Source: Anaerotignum sp. MB30-C6 (GTDB lineage: Bacteria > Bacillota > Clostridia > Lachnospirales > Anaerotignaceae). From it: a stretch of 64,000 nt of DNA. The notes beneath the pieces were generated by a model that was not told where the DNA came from, did not search any database, and saw nothing but the letters and a program-made list of their open reading frames with translations. This document shows positions 8,483 through 17,814 of this stretch, piece after piece (positions within the stretch are counted from its first letter, which is position 1; every line of letters starts with the position of its first letter). The stretch covers positions 310,001 to 374,000 of the forward strand of contig NZ_CP133078.1 of the NCBI RefSeq assembly GCF_030908465.1, written 5' to 3'. The translations under genes were made by a program, and so were the position numbers.

Positions 8483-10438
8483 GTGTTTAAAAAGAAAGAA
8501 AAATCGTCTTTGGAAAACACAGCAGTTTTGCACGCAGCTGAAAGCGGTGCTGATTTGGCAGCTGTTATGAAAAAGTATGATAGAGAAGCAAACGTACGTC
8601 ACTTTGAGGGGATTCCAAAGGTAATTGTACGCTCCATGTTAATCGGGTTTGCTTTATTTATGGTGTACATGAACTTATTCGCCAACTGGGGTGAGCAGGT
8701 TAGACGTTGTTTATTCTTGGGTATGGTAATTTTACTGGTGTTCACCGTGTATCCCAGAAGAAAGGGTGTGGAGCAAAGGGTAAACCATATCCCTTTGTAC
8801 GACTGGATTTTGGGGATTGCAGGTTCTGGAAGCTTTTTTTACTATGTTGTGAATTTCAACGAAATTATCCAAAAGGCAACCAGAATTGGGCAAGTTGAAG
8901 TGATCGTGGGTATTATTGGTATTTTGGTGTTAACGGAGGCTTGCCGCCGTGTAACAGGTATTCCAATTATTGTTGTGGCAACATTATTCGTAATCTACGC
9001 ATTCTCCACGGGACTGCCTCTGAGACGAATTATTTACAACTTGTTTTATACCACCACTGGTGTCATTGGTGTGCCTATCGGTGTTTGTTCTACGTTTATT
9101 GTTTTGTTTATTATTTTTGGTTCCTTTTTGGAGGCTACGGGCATATCAAACTTCTTTATACAATGTGCAAACTCAATTGCTGGTGCCAGCTCTGGTGGTC
9201 CTGCAAAGGTTGCGGTTATTTCCAGTGCATTGTGTGGTATGGTTTCCGGTAGTTCCGTTGGAAACACGGTTACCACAGGTAGTGTTACCATTCCGATGAT
9301 GAAAAAGACAGGTTATCCTGGAGAGTTTGCTGGTGCCGTTGAGGCTGCTGCTTCCACTGGTGGCCAGATTATGCCCCCGATTATGGGTGCGGCGGCGTTC
9401 TTGATGGCCGAGATGTGTGGCGTGGAGTATGCAAGCATTATTCAAAAGGCTATTTTACCTGCATTCCTATACTTCTCAGGTATTTTCTTGATGGTACACT
9501 TTAAAGCGAAAAAACTAAAGTTAATGGGTATCCCGAAAGAAGAATTGCCTAAATTTAGCCACTTGTTTAAAAATATATATTTACTCCTTCCTTTGGTTGT
9601 GTTGGTGTATATGATTATTGATGGCTACACAATGTCTCGTTCTGCAATTTTTGCCACTTTGGTTGCTATCGCAGTTAGTATGTTTAATAAAGAAAACCGC
9701 ATGACCGTAGATGGTTTCTTCACAGCCTTGGAAAGCGGGGGTAAAGGAACTCTTTCTGTGGCAGCTGCTTGTGGTATGGCGGGTATCATCGCTGGTGTTG
9801 TAAGTATGACGGGATTAGGCCAGATTTTTATATCCGGTATTGTTTCCATAGCGGGCAATAACTTAATGATTGCATTAATATTGACAATGATTTGTTGTAT
9901 CATTTTGGGTATGGGTGTGCCTACAACGGCGAACTATATCATTATGGCAACAACATGTGCCCCAATTTTGATTACAGGCATGAACATGAACGTCATTGCT
10001 GCGAATATGTTCGTATTCTACTTTGGTATTGTTGCGGATATTACCCCACCTGTTGCATTGGCGGCATATGCTGGCTCTGCAATTGCAGGAGCAAACCCCA
10101 TGAAAACAGCTTTTAACGCAACAGTGTTGGCCATCGCCGCATTTATTATACCTTATGTGTTTGCATACAATGAGGCGCTATTGTTCATCAATACAACACC
10201 AATTCAGGTAATTCAGGTGGTAATTACTTCTTTTATCGGTATGTTTGCCATTTCTGGTGGTATGATGGGCTATATGTTTAGAGATTTAAACCCTTTTAGT
10301 CGTTTTATTTGTATAGCTTGCGGATTGATGTCAATTCATCCTAGTTTGGCTACAGATATTATGGGTGTTTCTATCATTGGTTTTATTGTAGCCTCTCAGT
10401 TGGTTGTAAATCGTAGAGAGTTAAAGACAGCAGTATAA
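8483..10438 (+). CDS. TRAP transporter permease, fused small (DctQ-like) and large (DctM-like) subunits
   Basis: A 651-residue, highly hydrophobic protein with many membrane segments. The N-terminal part (about residues 50-150) corresponds to the four-helix small subunit; the rest is a DctM-like domain with the repeated GxxPPxxxxA-type signatures GGQIMPPIMGAAAFLMAEM and DITPPVALAAYAGSAIAGA. It should import the TAXI substrate by cation symport. GTG 8483 follows AAGGAGGAGG. It is the last operon gene, and a terminator follows. Confidence 0.94.
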   Translation: MFKKKEKSSLENTAVLHAAESGADLAAVMKKYDREANVRHFEGIPKVIVRSMLIGFALFMVYMNLFANWGEQVRRCLFLGMVILLVFTVYPRRKGVEQRVNHIPLYDWILGIAGSGSFFYYVVNFNEIIQKATRIGQVEVIVGIIGILVLTEACRRVTGIPIIVVATLFVIYAFSTGLPLRRIIYNLFYTTTGVIGVPIGVCSTFIVLFIIFGSFLEATGISNFFIQCANSIAGASSGGPAKVAVISSALCGMVSGSSVGNTVTTGSVTIPMMKKTGYPGEFAGAVEAAASTGGQIMPPIMGAAAFLMAEMCGVEYASIIQKAILPAFLYFSGIFLMVHFKAKKLKLMGIPKEELPKFSHLFKNIYLLLPLVVLVYMIIDGYTMSRSAIFATLVAIAVSMFNKENRMTVDGFFTALESGGKGTLSVAAACGMAGIIAGVVSMTGLGQIFISGIVSIAGNNLMIALILTMICCIILGMGVPTTANYIIMATTCAPILITGMNMNVIAANMFVFYFGIVADITPPVALAAYAGSAIAGANPMKTAFNATVLAIAAFIIPYVFAYNEALLFINTTPIQVIQVVITSFIGMFAISGGMMGYMFRDLNPFSRFICIACGLMSIHPSLATDIMGVSIIGFIVASQLVVNRRELKTAV

Positions 10439-10455
10439 ATTTTGATTTTTCTTTT

Positions 10456-10487
10456 GGCGGGTAGCATAGGCTACTCGCCATTTTTTT
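10456..10487 (+). terminator. Terminator of the TRAP operon
   Basis: A 10-bp stem GGCGGGTAGC/GCTACTCGCC (one G-U) with an ATAG loop and a run of seven T, 17 bases after the permease stop. Confidence 0.93.
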
Positions 10488-10788
10488 ACAAGCAATTATT
10501 CATAACTTAGGGGTACGATTAATAGATGGTTTGTACGGATTTTTAAATATTTAGGAAGCTGGGATGATATGCAAACGAGTATTTATGCAAAGTAGGAAAC
10601 AAGATAAGCAGTGACCCACACTTTGTGGGTGTATTTTTCCCATTGATCAAGGAGTTTGATCAAGGAGTTTTTATAGGAGGGGAGGCGTAGAGGTTTTAAC
10701 CGAGAAACAGTTTTTTAGAATGGTTTGTATGGAAATGAAATATAAATAGACTAAGAGACGTTCTTTTGTGTTAAAAGGGGGAAGGTTT
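10488..10788. other. Intergenic region before tspO, with a second terminator-like hairpin
   Basis: No gene. A perfect ACCCACA-CTT-TGTGGGT hairpin (10614-10630) followed by GTATTTTT could be a leader terminator for tspO. No promoter is convincing. Confidence 0.5.
10643..10668. repeat. Tandem 13-bp direct repeat
   Basis: Two exact, adjacent copies of TTGATCAAGGAGT. Each contains a ribosome-site-like AAGGAG and a TTGATCAA palindrome. No role is known. Confidence 0.8.
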
Positions 10789-11256
10789 ATGTGCAACAAA
10801 AAAGTATCTGGTTTATTTTTTATTTTATTATCATTAGGTGTAGGTGGTTTATCTGGATTTTTGAATATGGGGGCTATGAGTCAGTATCAAACTTTAAATC
10901 AACCGCCACTAGCCCCTCCAGCATGGGTATTCCCTGTGGTATGGACAATTCTTTATATCCTTATGGGAATTGGCGCCGCAATTGTTTATTGTTCAGATAG
11001 CCCCAAGCGAAAAGAAGCACTGAAGACATTTTTTATCCAGCTTGTGTTTAACTTCTGTTGGAGCTTCTTCTTCTTTACATTAGAGTGGAGATTTTTTGCT
11101 TTTGTTTGGTTAATTGTCTTATTACTTTTGGTTTTGGCAATGGTAAAGGACTTTAACGAAGTTTCTACGGTGGCTGCAAGGCTGCAAATACCTTATGTCA
11201 TATGGCTTTGCTTTGCGGCGTACTTGAATTTTGGTACTTGGTGGCTGAATCGTTAA
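10789..11256 (+). CDS. tspO: TspO/MBR family tryptophan-rich sensory protein
   Basis: A five-helix membrane protein of 155 residues, related to TspO/translocator protein, which binds porphyrins and lipophilic ligands. Family landmarks: NQPPLAPPAWVFPVVWTILY at about 34-53, NFCWSFFFF near 88, and a C-terminal PYVIWLCFAAYLNFGTWWLN. ATG 10789 follows AAGGGGGAAGG; a GTG at 10768 would add seven residues and overlap that site. It stands alone between two terminators. Confidence 0.93.
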   Translation: MCNKKVSGLFFILLSLGVGGLSGFLNMGAMSQYQTLNQPPLAPPAWVFPVVWTILYILMGIGAAIVYCSDSPKRKEALKTFFIQLVFNFCWSFFFFTLEWRFFAFVWLIVLLLLVLAMVKDFNEVSTVAARLQIPYVIWLCFAAYLNFGTWWLNR

Positions 11257-11350
11257 TCGTGATGTTTAGGGTTTTACATAGAAATTCTATAAGATTAGAA
11301 TGAGGAGAAAAAGAATTTCCCCTAAATGATGGCCTTGTGTTAAAGATTTT

Positions 11351-11398
11351 AACCGATACAAATTGGGCTTGAAAAGTCTATTTTGTATCGGTTTTTTT
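11351..11398 (+). terminator. Terminator downstream of tspO
   Basis: AACCGATACAAA pairs with TTTTGTATCGGTT around an 18-base loop, followed by seven T. Confidence 0.88.
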
Positions 11399-11439
11399 GG
11401 TATAGAGGATATTTTATGATTCGTACACGTGGGTAAATG

Positions 11440-11472
11440 AAAAAAAACCTCCTTTGCTTTAGCAAAAGAGGT
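11440..11472 (-). terminator. Terminator of the 151-residue membrane protein gene
   Basis: Minus strand ACCTCTTTTGC-TAAA-GCAAAGGAGGT (11 bp, G-U tolerated), then eight T. Confidence 0.92.
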
Positions 11473-11487
11473 CTCATGTTTGAATTA

Positions 11488-11943
11488 TTATTTGTTAGAT
11501 AATTTTCTGTTTAAGCTAGCGGACATTTTTTCTGTCATTGTCTTTTTCTTTTTATCTTCCAAATTCATGCCAGTAACGCCGATAATATACATCCCAGCTA
11601 AGTCAACTTTGATGCTTTTTTTCACGGGAAGCACATTGTAAACGGGTTTATCACAAATAAGCGTAGTAATCTGAGGACCGATTTTAGCACGAACCAAGTT
11701 GGCTTTACGCATTTTTGTAGTTTTCGGCATTTGCTCGTATACGGCCTTTGGCAAATTAGAAGGAGAAGGCTTTTCTTGCCTTTTATCAATGATAAAAATT
11801 TGTACCGTTGTACGGTTATTTTCAATAAAGTCCTGGGCTTGTATCATCTTACGCGTACTTTTTTTGTTAATATAATAAAGGACAGCAAGGACGACGGATA
11901 ATACCACAAGAATAATAATCAATACATCTGAAAAGTTGTTCAC
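11488..11943 (-). CDS. Uncharacterised membrane-anchored protein
   Basis: I do not recognise the family. The 151-residue protein has one N-terminal membrane helix (about 7-24), a basic segment, then a mostly beta-type cytoplasmic region with many Lys and a Lys-rich C-terminus. An AGGAGGAACT ribosome site precedes the start. It has its own terminator and its only same-strand neighbours are far away, so it is probably monocistronic. Confidence 0.75.
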   Translation of the reverse strand: MNNFSDVLIIILVVLSVVLAVLYYINKKSTRKMIQAQDFIENNRTTVQIFIIDKRQEKPSPSNLPKAVYEQMPKTTKMRKANLVRAKIGPQITTLICDKPVYNVLPVKKSIKVDLAGMYIIGVTGMNLEDKKKKTMTEKMSASLNRKLSNK

Positions 11944-12078
11944 TAATAGTTCCTCCTTAATTTACGCAAAGCAGAGGTTTGCGTATTTCCATTTCATACT
12001 TATTCTATTCTAACATCGTTTTTGTTTTTAGGGAAGTAGGAAAAATGAAAATTTCACTTTTTTTAACCTAGACATAAC

Positions 12079-12108
12079 TTGCATAGTTTTGGAAGAATAT
12101 AGTATACT
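12079..12108 (+). promoter_or_regulatory. Probable promoter of cls
   Basis: TTGCAT (12079-12084), 18-bp spacer, TATACT (12103-12108), 37 bases before the ATG. Confidence 0.5.
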
Positions 12109-12144
12109 ACAAGAAACTTGGTGCAAAAAAGGAGAGAGTCTTTC

Positions 12145-13617
12145 ATGAGTACACAGGTACTTACAGCAATGGCTTATTTGGCGGCGATTATTTTGATTAT
12201 CAACGTGCTTTTAGCCGGCTTGATGGTTTTTTTTGAGCGTAGAAATCCCGCCAGTACATGGGCGTGGCTCTTGGTTTTGTTTTTCATACCTATTTTTGGT
12301 TTCTTAATATATTTGGTTTTTGGGAAAAATGGGAAGCAAGAAAAAATGTTTCGACAAAAGGAGGAGTATGACCAAAAGGTATACTTCAAATACTTATTTC
12401 ATGATCGGCATTCCGTTGAAAAAATACAACGCCAAAAGGCATTGATTGAAAGTCGAGGAAGGCTGGTTGAAGCGGAGTATTTAACAGATTTGGCCTATCT
12501 CCACTTAAATTCTGGAAACTGGATGACGTTTAACAACAAAGTAACCCTACTTAGTAGAGGGAAGGATAAGTTTGAAGCTCTGGTGCGAGATATCCGTAAG
12601 GCAAAAAAATTTATTCATCTTGAATATTATATTTGGCGGGGAGACAAGCTTGGGGGACGTTTATTAGAAGAGCTGGTAAAGAAGGCGAAAGAAGGGGTGG
12701 AAGTACGTCTTTTATACGATGGCATGGGGAACTCGTCTTTGCCGAAAAAATACTTTCATAAGTTACATGAAGCAGGCGGCTTCACAGCGGCCTTTTTGCC
12801 ACCTTTTTTTGTGAGAATAAATTACAGAAACCATAGAAAGCTGTGTGTTATTGACGGAGAGGTTGGATACATTGGTGGATTTAATGTGGGTGATGAATAC
12901 TTAGGTATCGTAAAACGATATGGCCCATGGAGAGACACCCATCTTCGTTTTGAAGGGGATGCCATAGACCAGATGCAAATTCGTTTTATTATGGATTGGA
13001 ACTTTACCGCCAAAAGTGGAGCCGTTCCCCTTGAAGAAAAGTATTTCCCTGAAAGGGATCAGTGGGACGGGGTGGAAACCCAAATTGTATCTAGTGGACC
13101 TGATACCCAGTGGAAAAATATCCGCAATGGTTACTTTAAGATGATGAATGAGGCGGAGGACCATATTTATCTTACCACACCTTACTTTGTTCCCGACGAT
13201 GGTATTTTGGAGGCATTGCGGGTTGCTGCTCTATCAGGGATTGATGTTCGCATTATTATTCCTGGCAACCCTGACCATGTTTTTGTATATTGGGCAAGTA
13301 TGTCCTATTTGGGGGAGCTTTTGGAGGCTGGAGTGCGTTGTTATCAATATGAAAAAGGATTTATCCATGCCAAAACATTATGTATCGATGGTTTGGTTGC
13401 ATCCGTTGGTACGGCCAATATGGATGTACGAAGCTTTGATTTGAACTTCGAGGTAAACGCATTTATGTTTGATGCTGGGTTAACCCAATCCTTGGAGGCA
13501 GACTTTTTAAGGGATTTGGAAAGCTGTGTTGAAATTACTAAGGATTGGTATTATAGAAGAAAATGGTGGTTTAAAGTGAAGGAAGCTGTGGCAAGGCTAA
13601 TTTCGCCTATGCTGTAA
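12145..13617 (+). CDS. cls: Cardiolipin synthase
   Basis: Makes cardiolipin from two phosphatidylglycerols at the membrane. It has 490 residues with two N-terminal membrane helices (about 5-28 and 38-58) and two phospholipase-D HKD motifs: HRKLCVID in the middle and HAKTLCID in the C-terminal half, each followed by the conserved GG/GTAN.D segment. ATG 12145 follows AAAGGAGAGAG; the frame extends upstream to 12118 but lacks a ribosome site there. Confidence 0.96.
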   Translation: MSTQVLTAMAYLAAIILIINVLLAGLMVFFERRNPASTWAWLLVLFFIPIFGFLIYLVFGKNGKQEKMFRQKEEYDQKVYFKYLFHDRHSVEKIQRQKALIESRGRLVEAEYLTDLAYLHLNSGNWMTFNNKVTLLSRGKDKFEALVRDIRKAKKFIHLEYYIWRGDKLGGRLLEELVKKAKEGVEVRLLYDGMGNSSLPKKYFHKLHEAGGFTAAFLPPFFVRINYRNHRKLCVIDGEVGYIGGFNVGDEYLGIVKRYGPWRDTHLRFEGDAIDQMQIRFIMDWNFTAKSGAVPLEEKYFPERDQWDGVETQIVSSGPDTQWKNIRNGYFKMMNEAEDHIYLTTPYFVPDDGILEALRVAALSGIDVRIIIPGNPDHVFVYWASMSYLGELLEAGVRCYQYEKGFIHAKTLCIDGLVASVGTANMDVRSFDLNFEVNAFMFDAGLTQSLEADFLRDLESCVEITKDWYYRRKWWFKVKEAVARLISPML

Positions 13618-13628
13618 CGGACTGATGT

Positions 13629-13670
13629 GGTCTCCTGACCCTAAGGGCAGGGGACTGCCTCATATTTTTT
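13629..13670 (+). terminator. Possible weak terminator after cls
   Basis: A GTCTCCTG(A)CCC-TAA-GGGCAGGGGAC hairpin with one bulged A. The T-run ATTTTTT lies 8 bases past the stem, so function is uncertain. Confidence 0.4.
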
Positions 13671-13680
13671 AAGGAGCTTT

Positions 13681-14505
13681 ATGGTTTCAAGGCCGTCCGT
13701 TATGGGTATTTTCAAAATACGCATAGCTTTAACAGAAACGGAGGAAGTGGAAGTGGAACAAGTAGGATATGTGGAAAGTCAAAAAATATCCTATTTTCAA
13801 GTAGATGGAAATAGGATTATGACTCCAGCTGCATTGTTTTCTGATTTACAAGAAGTAGCCATTAATCACTCGGATTTTTTGGGATATACCGTGGATTTTT
13901 TGACGGAAAGAAAACTTGGATGGGTCATAATTAATTGTCACTTACAAGTGATCAGGATGCCAAAGCTGGGGGAAAGAATAACCATCCAAACATGGTGTGA
14001 AAAGTGCCGTAAAATGCAGGCAATCCGATGCTTTTATGTGTTAGATGAAAATGAAGAGATTATCATGAAGGCAATCTCCCGTTGGATTTTTATGGACTTG
14101 GAAAATCGTAAGCCAACAAATATCCCAGAAGAGATGGTTTTGAAGTATCGATCGGAGCGAGAATCATCCATTCCTGGGGAAAAATTTTTGATGCCCAAAG
14201 AGAGTAAGGATGAAGTTGCTATCACCCGTTCCCTGCTCATTACAAGAAGGGATACGGATACCAACGGTCACGCAAATAATGTAAAGTATTTGGAGTGGGC
14301 TATGGATGATGTACCTGATGAGATCTATGATGACATGAAACTGAAAGATGTTCAGGTTGTTTACCGCAAAGAGTGTGTGCGGGGAGATGAGGTTATAATG
14401 AAAACCTATATCCGAGACGACAAAGACCATGGCAAGGAAGTAATAACTTTTATTACAGATAAGGAACAAGCGGTATTGGCACAGGTGGTAACTCTTTGGC
14501 GGTAA
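13681..14505 (+). CDS. Acyl-ACP thioesterase (double hot-dog)
   Basis: Releases fatty acids from acyl carrier protein. 274 residues with two hot-dog repeats: N-terminal MTPAALFSDLQEVAINHS and ERKLGWVIINCHLQV, C-terminal DTDTNGHANNVKYLEWAMD matching the catalytic D/N-x-N-x-H-x-NN-x-x-Y-x-x-W pattern. ATG 13681 has AAGGAG 4 bases upstream. The first about 22 residues are longer than usual, so an internal GTG near 13747-13753 is a possible alternative start. The 3' end overlaps a convergent gene by 53 bases. Confidence 0.88.
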   Translation: MVSRPSVMGIFKIRIALTETEEVEVEQVGYVESQKISYFQVDGNRIMTPAALFSDLQEVAINHSDFLGYTVDFLTERKLGWVIINCHLQVIRMPKLGERITIQTWCEKCRKMQAIRCFYVLDENEEIIMKAISRWIFMDLENRKPTNIPEEMVLKYRSERESSIPGEKFLMPKESKDEVAITRSLLITRRDTDTNGHANNVKYLEWAMDDVPDEIYDDMKLKDVQVVYRKECVRGDEVIMKTYIRDDKDHGKEVITFITDKEQAVLAQVVTLWR

Positions 14506-15046
14506 AGGCCAATAGAAGTTGAGAAGGTGCATAAAATATCCAGATTAGAATAGGCTGAGGGTCACTAAAGTGGCCGATAGCGACCAAAATATCACAACAA
14601 ATAAAAAGGAACAGGCCTAAAAGGTACAGCCCGAAATAGGGCTTCGCCTTTTTTTGTTTCCATAGAAAATAAGCGATGATTCCATGGATGAAAAATAGGA
14701 GGGCATAGACCACACCCAACACAGGAAGGGGGAATATTAGAAAAAATAAGAGGAAGAAAAAGAGGAAATAGGGTGGTTTTTTGTGAAGAAGAAAGAAGAT
14801 ATAAAAAAGTTGTACAAGGCAGAAAAAATAAACCCCAATTTTCAGATAGGGGGTAAAGAGTAAAAAGCCATCACTAATAATGGTACAAAAAGCAGCCATC
14901 CCAACACCATAGCGAAGGGCGGGCAGCAGGCAAAGACAAATCACAAGAAATCTTATGATATCAATATGGGGGCATTGGGCACAAAAAGTCATAAATATAT
15001 AGAGAAATATAAAAATAATCAGCACACAGTAATCTATTTTGTTCAT
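14453..15046 (-). CDS. YhhN-like (lysoplasmalogenase family-like) membrane protein
   Basis: A 197-residue protein with about eight hydrophobic segments. The C-terminal half, with GLYLLGLFLFICCDILVAIG and YAPSQLLLAFT, resembles the YhhN family pattern (GallF..SD..lA and YY.aQ.Lia). The catalytic assignment is tentative. I place the start at 15046, after GAGGTG; the frame is open to 15097 but that part looks non-coding. Its last codons are antisense to the thioesterase 3' end. Confidence 0.65.
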   Translation of the reverse strand: MNKIDYCVLIIFIFLYIFMTFCAQCPHIDIIRFLVICLCLLPALRYGVGMAAFCTIISDGFLLFTPYLKIGVYFFCLVQLFYIFFLLHKKPPYFLFFFLLFFLIFPLPVLGVVYALLFFIHGIIAYFLWKQKKAKPYFGLYLLGLFLFICCDILVAIGHFSDPQPILIWIFYAPSQLLLAFTAKELPPVPIPLVPYL

Positions 15047-15514
15047 AAAGGAACACCTCTTTTTTAGACTGCCCCAAAAGCGAAAGGACATTCTCAAAAG
15101 AAAATGTAGGAAAAGGTTTTCGGTTTTAGAAATGAGTTAATGTTTCTTTTACCTCCTGTGACTGCGGTTATAGGAGGCGTGGACGAAAAACCTCCAAAGT
15201 TATACTTCCCTTAACGTATATAAAAACTGAAAAATATGAATGATAAAGTTTGGAGTTTTCATTAGAAGATGCTGTACTTATATTAACTGTAAATATGGCA
15301 AATGACGGGTATATGTTCAATGTCGGTTAAAAAAACAGCGATAATCACAATTTACTGTAATTATCGCTTCTGGGAAATTCATTATTCACGAAAGACAAGT
15401 TATGAAAGACGGAATAGATAAAAGGTAACCGACTAAGAAAAGTTTCTTAAAGTCCAACTTTTTCATACACCTTATCAAAAAGACCCATGGATTTGGGTGA
15501 AAATTATATTAGAC
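15047..15514. other. Intergenic region, no gene seen
   Basis: 468 bases with the hinT-side terminator (15329-15368) as the only clear element. No open frame with a ribosome site was found. Confidence 0.5.
15329..15368 (-). terminator. Terminator downstream of hinT
   Basis: Minus strand AGCGATAATTACA / TGTGATTATCGCT 13-bp stem with one G-U, then GTTTTTTT. It lies about 147 bases after the hinT stop. Confidence 0.85.
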
Positions 15515-15925
15515 CTAAATGGACATTTCTAATTTTTTACGCATATCTTCGATTTGGGCATCGCACAAATCCATTGGCTTATAGGCAATGGTAATGCCAT
15601 CGTTTTCATAACGGGGAATGAGATGCAAATGAAAATGGAATACCGTTTGACCGGCAACTGTACCATTATTCTGCATCACATTTAAATGCTCAAGGCCTAA
15701 AATGGTTTTCATTTCCCTTGCAATTTTTGTTGCAAGAACGAATAGGCGGCCGGCCTGCTCAGGATTAATTTCAAAAATATTTGCAGAGTGCTCCTTTGGC
15801 AATATTAAAACATGGCCTTCGTTTGCGGGGAATCTGTCCAAAATAACTTTAAATTCCTCATTTTCGTATATGGTTGCAGACGGAATATCCCCGTTTATTA
15901 TTTTACAAAAAATGCAGTCGTTCAT
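15515..15925 (-). CDS. hinT: HIT family protein (HinT-like nucleotide hydrolase)
   Basis: A 136-residue histidine-triad protein; relatives hydrolyse adenosine phosphoramidates. The triad HFHLHLIPR is at about residues 97-105, preceded by the usual NNGTVAGQTV. The N-terminus CIFCKIINGDIPS is the classic HIT start with a CxxC zinc element. An AAAGGAAGGACTGCC ribosome site precedes the ATG. Confidence 0.94.
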   Translation of the reverse strand: MNDCIFCKIINGDIPSATIYENEEFKVILDRFPANEGHVLILPKEHSANIFEINPEQAGRLFVLATKIAREMKTILGLEHLNVMQNNGTVAGQTVFHFHLHLIPRYENDGITIAYKPMDLCDAQIEDMRKKLEMSI

Positions 15926-15989
15926 GGCAGTCCTTCCTTTCGAATTCGTTTCTTTTCAGTATATCATGAAAGGACGGCCTTGCCCAGTA

Positions 15990-16502
15990 TTAACCTGCAA
16001 AATATTTGGCAAACAAATAGCCAAGGGCGTTACTGTGGCTCATTTTATCTGAGGAAATTTCATAAAAGATATCCCTTAATTCTTGTGTAGGCATTGTTAA
16101 GTACAATGTGCGGTAAAAATCGCCGTTGTCAATTTCAAGAAGTAAAGTGTCCTCCAATAACTCCTGCCCAGAAGTTTCGGGGGCATTGCCTTTTGGTGTA
16201 GAACTATCTGCTTCGTCTGTGATAAGGAAATAGGCTTCTTTTAACTGATTGATATGTTTTAACTCATCTAAATACATGGCTTTTAACACATTTACCGATG
16301 GTGCCATTTCAGGATCCGCCATTAGGGTTGCATAGCGTTCTGCTAAATCGGCAGACTCTTGTTGAGATAGGGATAAAATCTCTAGGAGACGTCTATCTTC
16401 TGCCAGAGTTGCCATTTGTGCACCTTGGTTTTCCTCCTTTGCTTTTTCTTTAATTTCTAGTGTAGTGTTATAAAGTTGTGTGTTTTTGTTATATGGATAC
16501 AT
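15990..16502 (-). CDS. Ferritin-like superfamily protein
   Basis: 170 residues, mostly helical. Two helix pairs carry Glu and EXXH-type residues (QQESADLAERYA; YLDELKHINQLKEAY; then LLEDTLLLEIDNGDFYRTLY and SSDKMSHSNALGYLF), consistent with a ferritin/rubrerythrin-like four-helix bundle binding a di-metal centre. ATG 16502 follows AAGGAGCC; the frame is open upstream but unsupported. It is a separate unit from hinT, 64 bases away on the same strand, and could be co-transcribed with it. Confidence 0.72.
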   Translation of the reverse strand: MYPYNKNTQLYNTTLEIKEKAKEENQGAQMATLAEDRRLLEILSLSQQESADLAERYATLMADPEMAPSVNVLKAMYLDELKHINQLKEAYFLITDEADSSTPKGNAPETSGQELLEDTLLLEIDNGDFYRTLYLTMPTQELRDIFYEISSDKMSHSNALGYLFAKYFAG

Positions 16503-16650
16503 GGTCAGGCTCCTTTTTCTTTTTTGTATCATCTTATGCGAAAAAGTTTGTTTTCTTGCCTGAAACGGCATAAAATAAATGTGGATACGGAAATGATTTT
16601 CTGCTAAGCTATAATAAGAGAAAATTTTATTGGAAAAAGGTGGGGAAACC

Positions 16651-17715
16651 ATGAAAAAAATCGTTTTAACGGGCGGTGGAACGGCGGGACACGTCACTCC
16701 AAATTTGGCGTTGTTGCCGTTTTTAAAAGAAGATGGATGGGAGGTTGTTTATATTGGTTCTGAAAAAGGAATTGAGCGAAGCTTAGTTGAGGCGGAAGGC
16801 ATCCCCTATTACAGTATCCCTACGGGAAAATTACGCCGTTACCTTTCAAAGGAAAACATCAGCGATATGTTACGTGTTGTTAAGGGCGTTACCGAGGCAA
16901 AAAAACTGATGAAAAAACTTAAGCCAGACTTGGTATTTTCCAAAGGTGGATTTGTTGCCGTTCCTGTGGTTTTAGGGGCAAAGGCAAACAAAATCCCTGT
17001 CATTATCCATGAGTCTGACCTGACCCCCGGCTTAGCTAATAAAATTGCAATGCCTTGGGCAAAAACTATTTGCACAACATTTCCGGAAACCTTAGGACAT
17101 ATTTCAAAGAAGAAAGGTGTTCATACAGGTTCCCCAATTCGTAAGGAATTGTTTGAGGGGAGTAAGGAAAGAGGTCTTGAAAAGTGTGGGTTTGATGGGG
17201 CAAAGCCCGTTTTATTAATGATGGGTGGGTCTTTAGGGGCGGTAAAGCTCAACCAGTGTTTAAGGACAGAACTGCCAAAGTTATTGGAAAAGTTTGATGT
17301 CATTCATCTTTGTGGGAAGGGCAATTTGGCAAAAGACTTATTACATCAAAAGGGATATAAGCAGTTTGAGTATGTTTCCGCTGGTTTGGCAGATTTATTT
17401 GCAGCTACGGACTTAATTGTTTCCCGAGCAGGAAGTAACTCTATTTGCGAATTTCTAGCATTGAAAAAGCCTCATTTACTGATTCCTCTTTCGAAAAGTG
17501 CCAGCAGGGGAGACCAGATTTTAAACGCTGCCTCTTTTGCAAAGCAAGGGTTTGCTAGAGTTTTGCCCGAGGAAGAAATGTCTCCCCTTTCTTTTTATGA
17601 AAATATCATCACTCTCTATGAAAATCAAGGAAAGTATATAGACAAAATGGAAAAAAGCGGGTTGGCTGATGGTACCAAAGGGGTTTTGGCCCAAATTCGC
17701 AAGTTTAATAAATAA
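16651..17715 (+). CDS. murG: UDP-GlcNAc--lipid I N-acetylglucosaminyltransferase MurG
   Basis: Converts lipid I to lipid II on the inner membrane face in peptidoglycan synthesis. 354 residues, GT-B fold: N-terminal glycine loop GGGTAGHVTPN at about 7-17, second loop MGGSLGA near 190, and the UDP-GlcNAc-binding RAGSNSICEFLALKKPHLLIPL region near 262-283. ATG 16651 follows AAAGGTGGGGA. It lies alone, away from the usual dcw cluster. Confidence 0.96.
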   Translation: MKKIVLTGGGTAGHVTPNLALLPFLKEDGWEVVYIGSEKGIERSLVEAEGIPYYSIPTGKLRRYLSKENISDMLRVVKGVTEAKKLMKKLKPDLVFSKGGFVAVPVVLGAKANKIPVIIHESDLTPGLANKIAMPWAKTICTTFPETLGHISKKKGVHTGSPIRKELFEGSKERGLEKCGFDGAKPVLLMMGGSLGAVKLNQCLRTELPKLLEKFDVIHLCGKGNLAKDLLHQKGYKQFEYVSAGLADLFAATDLIVSRAGSNSICEFLALKKPHLLIPLSKSASRGDQILNAASFAKQGFARVLPEEEMSPLSFYENIITLYENQGKYIDKMEKSGLADGTKGVLAQIRKFNK

Positions 17716-17730
17716 TTAAGAAAAATAAAA

Positions 17731-17757
17731 TTGACACGTGTCAAGAAACGATATAAA
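17731..17757 (+). promoter_or_regulatory. Promoter with palindromic operator-like site
   Basis: A perfect 14-bp palindrome TTGACACGTGTCAA (17731-17744) supplies a -35-like TTGACA. A TATAAA box is at 17752-17757 (15-bp spacing). It lies 58 bases before the cyclophilin lipoprotein gene. Confidence 0.55.
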
Positions 17758-17814
17758 ATTCTAAAATGTGATTCAAGGTAATCACTAGAATGGTGAAAAT
17801 AAGGAGGATACGGC

